Shown here: positions 6,911 to 14,173 of the stretch, piece after piece | How the letters are laid out: each line of letters starts with the position of its first letter | Numbering within the stretch: the stretch's first letter is position 1 | From: Nocardioides sp. AX2bis | GTDB taxonomy: Bacteria > Actinomycetota > Actinomycetes > Propionibacteriales > Nocardioidaceae | Direction of reading: 5' to 3' | Length of the DNA stretch: 50,131 nt | NCBI RefSeq assembly: GCF_902506435.1 | Contig: NZ_LR733215.1 | Coordinates: forward strand, 1 to 50,131 | Position numbers and translations under genes: made by a program | The notes under the pieces: generated by a model | Seen by the model: the letters and a program-made list of their open reading frames with translations, nothing else | What the model was told of the DNA's origin: nothing | Databases searched by the model: none

Positions 6911-8125
6911 CTAGCGTCGGCCGGCCAGGAAGTCGGCGATCCGGCCGATCGCCTCCTCCAGCACGCCCACGTCGGGCAGCGTGACCAGGCGGAAGTGGTC
7001 GGGACGGACCCAGTTGAACCCGGTGCCGTGGGTGACCAGGATCTTCTTGGCGCGCAGCAGCTCGATCACGAACGCCTCGTCGTCCTCGATCGGGTACACC
7101 TCGGGGTCCAGCCGCGGGAAGCAGTACAGCGCACCGCGGGGGCGTACGGAGCTGACCCCGGGGATCTCGTTGAGCATCCGGTCGGCCAGCATCGACTGCT
7201 CGTAGAAGCGCCCCCCGGGCACGATCAGCTCCTCGATCGACTGGTAGCCGCCGAGCGCGGTCTGGATGGCGTGCTGGGCGGGCACGTTGGCGCACATCCG
7301 CATGTTGGCGATCAGGGTGAGACCCTCGATGAAGTCGGTCGCGACCTCCTGGGGGCCCGAGATCAGCACCCAGCCGGCCCGGTAGCCGCAGACCCGGTAG
7401 GCCTTGGACAGGCCGCTGAAGGTCAGGCACAGCACGTCGTCGCCGGCGGCGAGCGCCGCGTGGTGGTGCACGGCGTCCTCGAACAGGATCTTCTCGTAGA
7501 TCTCGTCGGAGAACACGACCAGCTCGTGGCGCCGGGCGATGTCGACCAGGCCCTCCACGACCTCCCTGCTGTACACCGCACCCGTGGGGTTGTTGGGGTT
7601 GATGATGACCAGGGCCTGGGTGTGCTCGGTGATCTTGGCCTCGACGTCGGCGAGGTCGGGGTTCCAGCCGTCGGCCTCGTCGCACTCGTAGTGCACCGGC
7701 ACACCCCCCGAGAGCGTCACCGCGCCGGTCCACAGCGGGTAGTCCGGTGCCGGCACCAGGATCTCGTTGCCGTCGTCGACGAAGGCCTGGAGCACCATCG
7801 AGATCAGCTCGGAGACGCCGTTGCCGATGAAGACGTCGTCCACGACGGCGTCCCGCAGCCCCTGCTGCTGGTAGTACTGCGCGACCGCGGTGCGGGCGGG
7901 GTAGATCCCCCGGGAGTCGCTGTAGCCCTGCGCCTCGTGCAGGTGGTGGTGCATGTCGGCGAGGATCGCCTCGGGCGCCTCGAAGCCGAACGGGGCCGGG
8001 TTGCCGATGTTGAGCTTCAGGATCCGGTGGCCCTCCGCCTCCAGCCGCTGGGCCTCGACGAGGATGGGTCCTCGCACGTCGTAGCGGACGTTGTGGAGCT
8101 TGCGGCTCTGGCGGATCTGGCGCAC
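6911..8125 (-). CDS. pyridoxal-phosphate aminotransferase, AlaA-like class I/II
   Basis: This 404-residue fold-type I aminotransferase resembles glutamate-pyruvate (alanine) aminotransferase AlaA. Visible are LKLNIGNPAPFGF near the N-terminus, the ring-stacking region GNGVSELISM, NPNNPTGAVYS, the PLP-contacting FSDEIYEKI, and the Schiff-base lysine K241 in FSGLSKAYRVCGYRAGW. The C-terminal substrate-binding arginine lies in TGFNWVRPDHFRLVTLP. It starts at GTG 8125, with GAGGAT just upstream. It is divergent from the GNAT gene, with only 47 bp between starts. Substrate choice (alanine, aspartate or valine) is inferred by similarity only. Confidence 0.88.
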   Translation of the reverse strand: MRQIRQSRKLHNVRYDVRGPILVEAQRLEAEGHRILKLNIGNPAPFGFEAPEAILADMHHHLHEAQGYSDSRGIYPARTAVAQYYQQQGLRDAVVDDVFIGNGVSELISMVLQAFVDDGNEILVPAPDYPLWTGAVTLSGGVPVHYECDEADGWNPDLADVEAKITEHTQALVIINPNNPTGAVYSREVVEGLVDIARRHELVVFSDEIYEKILFEDAVHHHAALAAGDDVLCLTFSGLSKAYRVCGYRAGWVLISGPQEVATDFIEGLTLIANMRMCANVPAQHAIQTALGGYQSIEELIVPGGRFYEQSMLADRMLNEIPGVSSVRPRGALYCFPRLDPEVYPIEDDEAFVIELLRAKKILVTHGTGFNWVRPDHFRLVTLPDVGVLEEAIGRIADFLAGRR

Positions 8126-8159
8126 CGCGTCATCCTCGCAGGTGGGCGGGGGCGCGGCC

Positions 8160-8165
8160 TACGAT
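8160..8165 (+). promoter_or_regulatory. -10 element of the GNAT gene, leaderless type
   Basis: TACGAT lies seven bases before GTG 8173, so transcription would begin at or next to the start codon. No ribosome binding site is visible. Confidence 0.55.
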
Positions 8166-8172
8166 CGGTGCT

Positions 8173-8859
8173 GTGACCCGCCGGATCGTGCCGCTCACGC
8201 CCGACCGCCTCGCGGCGATGCCCGGGCCCTGCTCGACGTGCGTGGCGTGGGAGTGCTCCCCGGCCGACGCCGGCCGGCTCGACCACGACGCCGAGCAGCG
8301 CTGCGTGGAGAAGCTGGCGTGGGTCTCGTCGGTGCTGCGCGAGTGGGGCTCCTGCGGTCGGGTGGTGCTCGACGACGAGCGCCCGGTGGGGTACGTCGTG
8401 TACGCCCCGCCGGCCCTCGTGCCGGGCGCCGGCCGCTTCCCCACCTCACCGGCCTCGCCCGACGCCGTGCTGCTCACCAACCTGTGGGTGGCGCCGTCGC
8501 ACACCGGCGTGGGGCTGGGGCGGCAGCTCGTCCAGCACCTGGCCCGCGACCTGGTCGACCGTGGCGGCTACCGGGCGGTCGAGGCCTTCGGCACCGCCGG
8601 TCCGCCGGTCTCGCCGCTCGGGTGGTCGTCCTGCGCGCCGCCGGCGGAGTTCCTGGCCCGGGTCGGGTTCGCCACCCAGCGCGAGCACCCGCGCCACCCG
8701 CGGATGCGGATGGACCTGCGGTCCCTGCTGCGCTGGCGCGACGAGCTGGAGGCGGCGGTCGAGCGGCTGCGGGGGGCGGTGCGCCCACCCGTACCGGTGG
8801 CGAGCCCCACCCGGACGCACGAGACGCGCCCCGCCGTGCGGCGGGACGCGTCTGCGTGA
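8173..8859 (+). CDS. GNAT family N-acetyltransferase
   Basis: This 228-residue protein has a GNAT fold, which transfers an acetyl group from acetyl-CoA to an amine. The acetyl-CoA pyrophosphate loop reads SHTGVGLGRQL, following the strand VLLTNLWVAP. It is unusually rich in cysteine near the N-terminus (PGPCSTCVAWEC), which could bind metal. The C-terminal 40 residues are low-complexity. It begins at GTG 8173, the start used by the leaderless -10 element. It is flanked by minus-strand genes on both sides, so it is monocistronic. The substrate is unknown. Confidence 0.78.
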   Translation: MTRRIVPLTPDRLAAMPGPCSTCVAWECSPADAGRLDHDAEQRCVEKLAWVSSVLREWGSCGRVVLDDERPVGYVVYAPPALVPGAGRFPTSPASPDAVLLTNLWVAPSHTGVGLGRQLVQHLARDLVDRGGYRAVEAFGTAGPPVSPLGWSSCAPPAEFLARVGFATQREHPRHPRMRMDLRSLLRWRDELEAAVERLRGAVRPPVPVASPTRTHETRPAVRRDASA

Positions 8860-8877
8860 GGTGGTGCGACGACAGGC

Positions 8878-9204
8878 TCAGGCCAGGAAGTCGTCGAGCT
8901 CCTTGAGGATCGCTGCCTTCGGGCGGGCGCCGACGATGCTCTTGACGACCTCGCCGCCCTGGTAGACGTTGATCGTCGGGATGCCGGTGACCCGGTACGA
9001 GCTCGGGGTGACCGGGTTCTCGTCGACGTTCATCTTCAGGAAGGTGATCTTGTCGCCGTGCTCCCCGGACAGCTCGTCCAGGATCGGCGAGACCTGGCGG
9101 CACGGGCCGCACCACTCGGCCCAGAAGTCGACGAGGACGGGCTTCTCGGACTTCAGGACCTGGGACTCGAACTCGGCGTCGGTGACGGCGGCCATGTTGC
9201 TCAC
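8878..9204 (-). CDS. trxA: thioredoxin
   Basis: This 108-residue thioredoxin carries the active site WAEWCGPC (C32, C35) and the cis-proline segment VTGIPTINVYQGGEVV. It reduces protein disulfides and is recycled by TrxB, encoded just upstream on the same strand. GTG 9204 is selected because AAGGA lies eight bases before it; ATG 9195 is an in-frame alternative. The gene lies 112 bp after trxB and is probably co-transcribed from the SigR-type promoter before trxB, although that gap could hold its own promoter. Confidence 0.96.
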   Translation of the reverse strand: MSNMAAVTDAEFESQVLKSEKPVLVDFWAEWCGPCRQVSPILDELSGEHGDKITFLKMNVDENPVTPSSYRVTGIPTINVYQGGEVVKSIVGARPKAAILKELDDFLA

Positions 9205-9316
9205 GATGACGTTCCTTCCATGCTGCAGGGGTCGGGGTGACCGGCGGCTCTCACCGCTGCGGTCAGGAGGAGAACGCCCCTCGCCCGGCCTTTGTTCCGG
9301 GCAGGGGGCCTCGGCC

Positions 9317-10324
9317 TCAGCCGGCGCTGCCGGCGCCCGCGGTCTGGACGATCTCGGCGACGGTCTCCGGGGAGGTGCCGCTGGTGACGGCCACGTGGTC
9401 GATCTCGGCGATGTAGCGCTCCGCGTCGAGCGCCGCGGCACAGCCGGTGCCGGCCGCGGTGATCGCCTGGCGGTAGTGGTGGTCGACCAGGTCGCCGCAG
9501 GCGAAGACGCCGGCCGCGTTGGTCGCCGTGCCCGGGTGGGTGACCAGGACGTAGCCGTTCTCGTCGAGGTCGATCTGGCCGTGCAGGAGCTCCGAGCGGG
9601 GGTCGTGCCCGATCGCGATGAACAGGCCCGTGGCGTCCAGGGGGCGGGTCTCGCCGGTGACGGTGTCCTTCAGCGTCAGCGACTCCAGCCGGTCCTCGCC
9701 GTGGATCTCCTCGACGGCGGCGTTCCAGATGATCTCGAGCTTCGGGTCGGCGAACGCGCGCTCCTGCATGATCTTCGAGGCGCGCAGCTCGTCGCGCCGC
9801 ACGATCAGCGAGACCTTGGAGCCGAAGCGGGTCAGGAAGGTCGCCTCCTCGATGGCGGAGTCGCCACCGCCGACGACGGCGATGTGCTGCTCGCGGAAGA
9901 AGAAGCCGTCGCAGGTGGCGCACCACGAGACGCCGCGGCCGGACAGCTCGTCCTCGCGGGGCAGGCCCAGCTTGCGGTAGCCCGAGCCCGTGGCCAGGAT
10001 CACCGACCGGGCCTGGTAGGTCTCGGTGGCGGTCGTGACGGTCTTCAGCGCGCCGGTGAGGTCGACCTCGGTCGCGTCGTCGGGCAGCAGCTCGGCGCCG
10101 AACCGCTCCGCCTGGGCGCGCATCTCATCCATCAGGGCCGGGCCCATGATGCCGTCGCGGAAGCCCGGGAAGTTCTCCACCTCGGTGGTGTTCATCAAGG
10201 CGCCGCCGGCGGTCACCGAGCCCTCGAGGACCAGCGGGTTCAGGTTGGCGCGCGCGGCGTACACGGCGGCGGTGTAGCCGGCCGGTCCCGAGCCGATGAT
10301 GATCACGTTGCGGGGGTCGCTCAT
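9317..10324 (-). CDS. trxB: thioredoxin-disulfide reductase
   Basis: This FAD- and NADPH-dependent enzyme reduces thioredoxin. It is 335 residues long, normal for the family. The FAD-binding [15 protein letters not shown] is at residues 11-25, the redox motif CATC at 135-138 ([12 protein letters not shown]), the NADPH-binding [10 protein letters not shown] further on, and the C-terminal FAD motif [15 protein letters not shown] is also present. ATG 10324 has GAGGAGAG upstream. It is preceded by a SigR/SigH-type promoter. It forms the oxidative-stress pair trxB-trxA, at the end of the murJ cluster as in other actinobacteria. Confidence 0.97.
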   Translation of the reverse strand: MSDPRNVIIIGSGPAGYTAAVYAARANLNPLVLEGSVTAGGALMNTTEVENFPGFRDGIMGPALMDEMRAQAERFGAELLPDDATEVDLTGALKTVTTATETYQARSVILATGSGYRKLGLPREDELSGRGVSWCATCDGFFFREQHIAVVGGGDSAIEEATFLTRFGSKVSLIVRRDELRASKIMQERAFADPKLEIIWNAAVEEIHGEDRLESLTLKDTVTGETRPLDATGLFIAIGHDPRSELLHGQIDLDENGYVLVTHPGTATNAAGVFACGDLVDHHYRQAITAAGTGCAAALDAERYIAEIDHVAVTSGTSPETVAEIVQTAGAGSAG

Positions 10325-10393
10325 GACAGGCGTCTCTCTCCTCGACTGGTACGGCAGGCGCGGCGCCGCGGGGAGCGGGCCGTCGCTGGTCCC

Positions 10394-10420
10394 AACCGAT
10401 CGTAGGGCCCGGGTGTTCCC
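10394..10420 (-). promoter_or_regulatory. SigR/SigH-type promoter of trxB
   Basis: On the minus strand the sequence reads GGGAACA, 16 bases, GGTT, 70 bases before the trxB start. This fits the thiol-stress sigma factor consensus (GGGAAY, N16-18, GTT) known for trxB in Streptomyces and Mycobacterium. The rest of the 121-bp trxB upstream gap shows nothing else. Confidence 0.75.
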
Positions 10421-10445
10421 GCGCCGGTCCGGCCGGGAGCAGGGC

Positions 10446-11279
10446 TCAGCGAGGCAGGGTGACGGACCTGACGACCTCGCCGGTGCCGCACTCGACGAGG
10501 TCGGCGACCTGGGTGGCCCGCGTGGGGGGTCGCAGCAGGAGCACGGCGGGTGCCTCCTGGTAGCGCACGGCCACCGGCCGACCGGCGCCCAGGTCGGTCC
10601 GGGCGCAGGTGAAGCCGGGCGCCGGGTCCCGCGGTGCCAGCTCGGATCCGTCCCCGAGCGCGGACGAGGACCGCTCGCGGCGCTCGGCCTGCTGCAGCGC
10701 GCGCACCCGCCGCACGTCGCGGGCGAACCGGGTCTCCCGGACGGCTGGGGGGTCGGCGACGAGCGCGAGCCGTTCCACCGCCAGCCCGCCACCGAAGGCG
10801 CGGGCGGCCCCGTCGCGGCGCGCCAGCTCGGACAGCGTGTCGGCCGCGGCGGAGCGCTCGGGCGCGTTCTCCTGGTCGGCTCCCGCCCGGTCGGGAGGGG
10901 TGTCCCGGGCGGCGCTGCCGGCGCTGTCGGACTGCGCGCTGCCCGACGCCTGGTCGGACGCCGGGCGGAGGACCTGGCCGAGGCCGATGCCGACGACCAC
11001 GACGCTGACCGCCGCGACGAGCAGCGCGGTCGCGGCCCGGCGGCGCCGGTGGTGGTCGGCGCCGCCACGCGCCGCGGTCCCGGTCGTGGCGGTCCCGGTC
11101 CGAGCGGCCTCGGTCGGGGTGGTCCCGGTGGGTGCGGGCTCGTGGGCGGCGCCCAGCGACGCCAGGGTCTGCTCGGTCCGTGCGGCGACCTCGGGCGGCA
11201 CGGGTCCGTCGTGGCGCGCGTCTCGCAGCAGGCGGCGCAGGGCCGCCTCCTCGCGGGGCGTCGGGTCACGGTCGGGCAC
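10446..11279 (-). CDS. single-pass membrane protein of the murJ-trxB operon, possible anti-sigma-like
   Basis: I cannot assign this 277-residue protein to a family with certainty. Residues 1-45 are charged ([36 protein letters not shown]). A T/G/A-rich linker leads to an RRRR stretch and one membrane helix at about 82-102. The outer part has 170 residues with a single cysteine pair (FTCART and VECGTG) that could form a disulfide. The position corresponds to the anti-sigma (RsmA-like) gene next to trxB in mycobacteria and streptomycetes. No zinc-binding HxxxCxxC is present and no sigma gene is adjacent. GTG 11279 has AAGGAA just upstream. It overlaps the pseudokinase gene by 14 bases. Confidence 0.7.
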   Translation of the reverse strand: MPDRDPTPREEAALRRLLRDARHDGPVPPEVAARTEQTLASLGAAHEPAPTGTTPTEAARTGTATTGTAARGGADHHRRRRAATALLVAAVSVVVVGIGLGQVLRPASDQASGSAQSDSAGSAARDTPPDRAGADQENAPERSAAADTLSELARRDGAARAFGGGLAVERLALVADPPAVRETRFARDVRRVRALQQAERRERSSSALGDGSELAPRDPAPGFTCARTDLGAGRPVAVRYQEAPAVLLLRPPTRATQVADLVECGTGEVVRSVTLPR

Positions 11280-12327
11280 GGGGTTCCTTCGGTCGGGCTC
11301 GGGAGGGGGACGGCCCTCCGCTGCTCGCGCCCCCGGCGCCGGTGCCCGTACCGGTGCCGGTGTCCCCGTCGTCGTCGTAGGCCGGCAGCGCGGCCTCCGT
11401 GGGCAGGTCCGCGACCGCGGTCGTGGAGGCGGTGGGGGTTTCGTCCGCGGGCACCGGCGCGGGGGGGTCCGGACGGGCCGGGATCTCGGGCACCGGGGGC
11501 AGCGACGTCGGGAACCGCTCGCGCACCGGAGGCAGCGTCGCGACCAGCGAGTCGGGGAGGCCGGCCTCGTCCCCGACGAACTCCGTCAGCCGCTCGGCGA
11601 TCCCGGCTGCCGTGACGTCGAGGCGGCCGCGGGTGTCGGCGTGGGGGTGGAGGACCAGGTCGCAGAGCTGGTCGAGGGGCCGCGGCACGCCGGCCCGGAC
11701 GCGGCGCGGCCGCAGCACGTGCCCGTGGTCGACCGGGGCCGCACGGACGTCGGAGCGGGACGCACCGGCCCAGCTCGCGGTGAGGGCGCAGTAGAGCAGG
11801 CCGGCCAGGTCGGTGACGTCGGTGGAGGTGCGGTCGTAGGCGACGCCGTGGAGCGCGGCGTCGACGCACATCCCGATCACGCGGACCTGCCCGTGCTGGT
11901 CGACGAGGACGTTCTCCGGTGCCAGCCGGCCGTGGCCGATCCCGGCGGCGTGGGCGCGGGCCACGCTGTCGGCCACCTGCGCCACGACCCATGCGGCGTG
12001 GCGGGGGGCGAGCACCTGCCCACCGCCGACCAGGATGTCCAGGGAGACCCCCGAGCCCCACTCGTTGACGACGTAGCAGACGTCGCCGTCGACGGCGGCG
12101 TCGAGCACCCGCAGCAGGCGCCGGTCGGCGACGGCGGTCGAGGCCCGCGCGGCGTCGAGCAGCGCCTGCGAGCGGGCGTCGTCCGCGGCGATGGTGTGCA
12201 GCGCCACGTGCCGGTCGAGCACGACGTCGTGCGCGCGCCAGAAGCGGCCGCTGCCGCTCTCGACCAGCAGGTCGACGAGGCGGTAGCGGCGTGCGAGGAC
12301 GTCGCCGGGACGGAAGGCGCCGGTCAC
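11266..12327 (-). CDS. MurJ-associated protein kinase-like protein, predicted pseudokinase
   Basis: This 353-residue protein has a protein-kinase fold at residues 1-240 and a Pro/Asp/Gly-rich tail, with no transmembrane segment. Key catalytic residues are missing. The VAIK lysine position reads VALHTI (H44). The HRD loop reads [10 protein letters not shown], with no catalytic aspartate. The DFG position reads IGMCVD. It therefore probably does not phosphorylate. Mycobacterial MurJ (MviN) carries a comparable pseudokinase fused at its C-terminus that binds FhaA; here the domain is a separate gene 79 bp after murJ. A scaffold role in peptidoglycan precursor flipping is inferred. Confidence 0.82.
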   Translation of the reverse strand: MTGAFRPGDVLARRYRLVDLLVESGSGRFWRAHDVVLDRHVALHTIAADDARSQALLDAARASTAVADRRLLRVLDAAVDGDVCYVVNEWGSGVSLDILVGGGQVLAPRHAAWVVAQVADSVARAHAAGIGHGRLAPENVLVDQHGQVRVIGMCVDAALHGVAYDRTSTDVTDLAGLLYCALTASWAGASRSDVRAAPVDHGHVLRPRRVRAGVPRPLDQLCDLVLHPHADTRGRLDVTAAGIAERLTEFVGDEAGLPDSLVATLPPVRERFPTSLPPVPEIPARPDPPAPVPADETPTASTTAVADLPTEAALPAYDDDGDTGTGTGTGAGGASSGGPSPSRARPKEPRARP

Positions 12328-12406
12328 GGTCGTCGTGGTCCTCCCTGCGGTGCCGCTGGTGCCCTCGTCGTGCGCGAGGTCCTGGGGAGGCCCATCGTAG
12401 GCCCGC

Positions 12407-14173
12407 TCACCGGTGGCGTCCCGGGACCAGGCGCGACGGCAGCCGGGAGGTCACCAGCCCGGTGATCGCCGTGACCTCCTCGATCCGCAGCAGCCGGGCC
12501 AGCAGCAGGAACGCCACCACGTCGACGCCTCCCCCGACGAGCACGTGCACGGCCGAGAGGGTCCAGGGACGGTCCGGGCTCAGGGCGTCGAGACCCACGA
12601 CGACCGCGAGCGCGAGCCCGGTCGCCAGCACGGCGGCGAGCCCGAGACGGGCCCCGAAGGCCAGCAGCCGTCGCGTCCCGAGGCCCCCGAGCAGGTGGCG
12701 CAGGACGGTGTAGGAGACCAGGGAGCCGACGGCGTACGCCGCGATGTAGGCCACCACCAGCGCCGGCGAGGTCTGCGCGGGGTCGGTCCGGGTCACCAGC
12801 GCGACGGCGACGGCGATGTTGGTGCCCGAGACCGCGCACTGGATCCAGAACACCGTCCGGGTGCGCTCGACGGCGTAGAACCCGCGGAGCATCAGGTAGT
12901 GCAGGGTGAAGAAGACCAGCCCGATCCCGAGCAGCGCGAGCGTCGGGGCGTAGCGCGGCCAGGTGTCGGCCGTCGCGCCGTGGCCCCACACCACGTGGGA
13001 GATGTCGCGGGCCAGCACCGGCAGCAGCAGGCCGAACGGCAGGATGACCACCAGGGCGGTCCGCAGGGTCGAGGCCAGCCCGGTCGCGAGGTCCGGCAGC
13101 CGTCCCTCCGCGGCGTGGGCGGAGAGCCGCGGGAGGATCGCGGTGGCCAGCGAGACCGTGACCACCGAGTGCGGCACCATCATGATCAGCATCGCGCTGG
13201 AGTAGACGGTGATGCCGGTGCCCTCGGGGCTCTGCGCGGTGCCGCCGGAGGCCAGCCGGACCACGACGGTGTACGCCAGCTGGTTCACGATCACGAACGC
13301 GACCGTCCAGGTGCCCAGCCGCAGGGTGTGGCCCAGGCCGGTGCCCCGGAAGTCGAAGCGGGGGCGGTAGCGGAAGCCGGCCGAGCGCAGGTACGGCACC
13401 AGGATCACCAGCTGCGCCACGATGCCCAGCGTGGACCCCACGCCCAGCAGCAGCTCCTGGCCCGGCGAGAACGGCCCGGACTGCTCGGCGGTCGTGGCGG
13501 GACCGTTGAGGAGCAGGTAGGCGGCGAGCACGGCGACCGCGAGGACGTTGTTGGCGATCGGCGCCCACATCATCGGCCCGAACCGGCCCCGGGCGTTGAG
13601 GATCTGACCGACCAGCACGAACATCCCGTAGAAGAACACCTGCGGGAGGCAGTAGCGGGCGAAGTCGATCGCCGAGCTCCGCTGGGCGGCGAGCTCGGGC
13701 TCCCCGAACTCGGAGCCGAGCAGGACGTCCATCACCAGCGGGGCCGCCACGACCAGACCGATCGTGACCAGGAGCAGGAAGATCCCGGCCAGGGTGATGA
13801 TCCGGTTGGTGTAGGCCTCCCCGCCGTCGGGGTCGCCCTTCATCGAGCGCACCAGCTGCGGGACCAGGACGGCGTTGAACACCCCGCCGGCCAGCAGGAT
13901 GTAGAGCATGTTCGGCACGGTGTTGGCGATCGTGAAGAGGTCGGCGTGGAGCCCGGCGCCCAGCGCCGCGGCCAGCAGCGCCGTGCGCACGAACCCCGAC
14001 ATCCGCGACACCACGGTGCCGGCGGCCATCACCGCGCTGCTGCCGAGCAGGCTCTTCTGGTCCGCCGCGGCGGCCTCCGCGGCGGCGACCCGGGAGGCGG
14101 ACTCCGCCTGCTCCGCGGTGGGGGTGGCGTCCTGGGCGGCGTCGGCCCCGGTCCCGGTCTCGGCCCCGGTCAC
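12407..14173 (-). CDS. murJ: lipid II flippase MurJ (MviN)
   Basis: This multi-pass membrane protein of the MOP superfamily flips lipid II for peptidoglycan synthesis. The 588-residue protein has an alanine-rich cytoplasmic N-terminus of about 50 residues, then about 14 hydrophobic helices. Recognisable MurJ segments are AAGTVVSRMSGFVRTALLAA, ADLFTIANTVPNMLYILLAGG, FYAVERTRTVFWIQ and LPRLSAHAAEG. GTG 14173 overlaps the stop of the DUF6049 gene by four bases (GTGA), so translation is probably coupled. Mycobacterial MurJ is longer because the pseudokinase domain is fused. Confidence 0.93.
   Translation of the reverse strand: MTGAETGTGADAAQDATPTAEQAESASRVAAAEAAAADQKSLLGSSAVMAAGTVVSRMSGFVRTALLAAALGAGLHADLFTIANTVPNMLYILLAGGVFNAVLVPQLVRSMKGDPDGGEAYTNRIITLAGIFLLLVTIGLVVAAPLVMDVLLGSEFGEPELAAQRSSAIDFARYCLPQVFFYGMFVLVGQILNARGRFGPMMWAPIANNVLAVAVLAAYLLLNGPATTAEQSGPFSPGQELLLGVGSTLGIVAQLVILVPYLRSAGFRYRPRFDFRGTGLGHTLRLGTWTVAFVIVNQLAYTVVVRLASGGTAQSPEGTGITVYSSAMLIMMVPHSVVTVSLATAILPRLSAHAAEGRLPDLATGLASTLRTALVVILPFGLLLPVLARDISHVVWGHGATADTWPRYAPTLALLGIGLVFFTLHYLMLRGFYAVERTRTVFWIQCAVSGTNIAVAVALVTRTDPAQTSPALVVAYIAAYAVGSLVSYTVLRHLLGGLGTRRLLAFGARLGLAAVLATGLALAVVVGLDALSPDRPWTLSAVHVLVGGGVDVVAFLLLARLLRIEEVTAITGLVTSRLPSRLVPGRHR

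Noticed and set aside
9317..12061. Long minus-strand frame joining trxB with upstream sequence
   Set aside because: Only the last 335 codons are TrxB; the rest is out-of-frame shadow of the membrane protein and pseudokinase genes, which have better codon patterns and signals.
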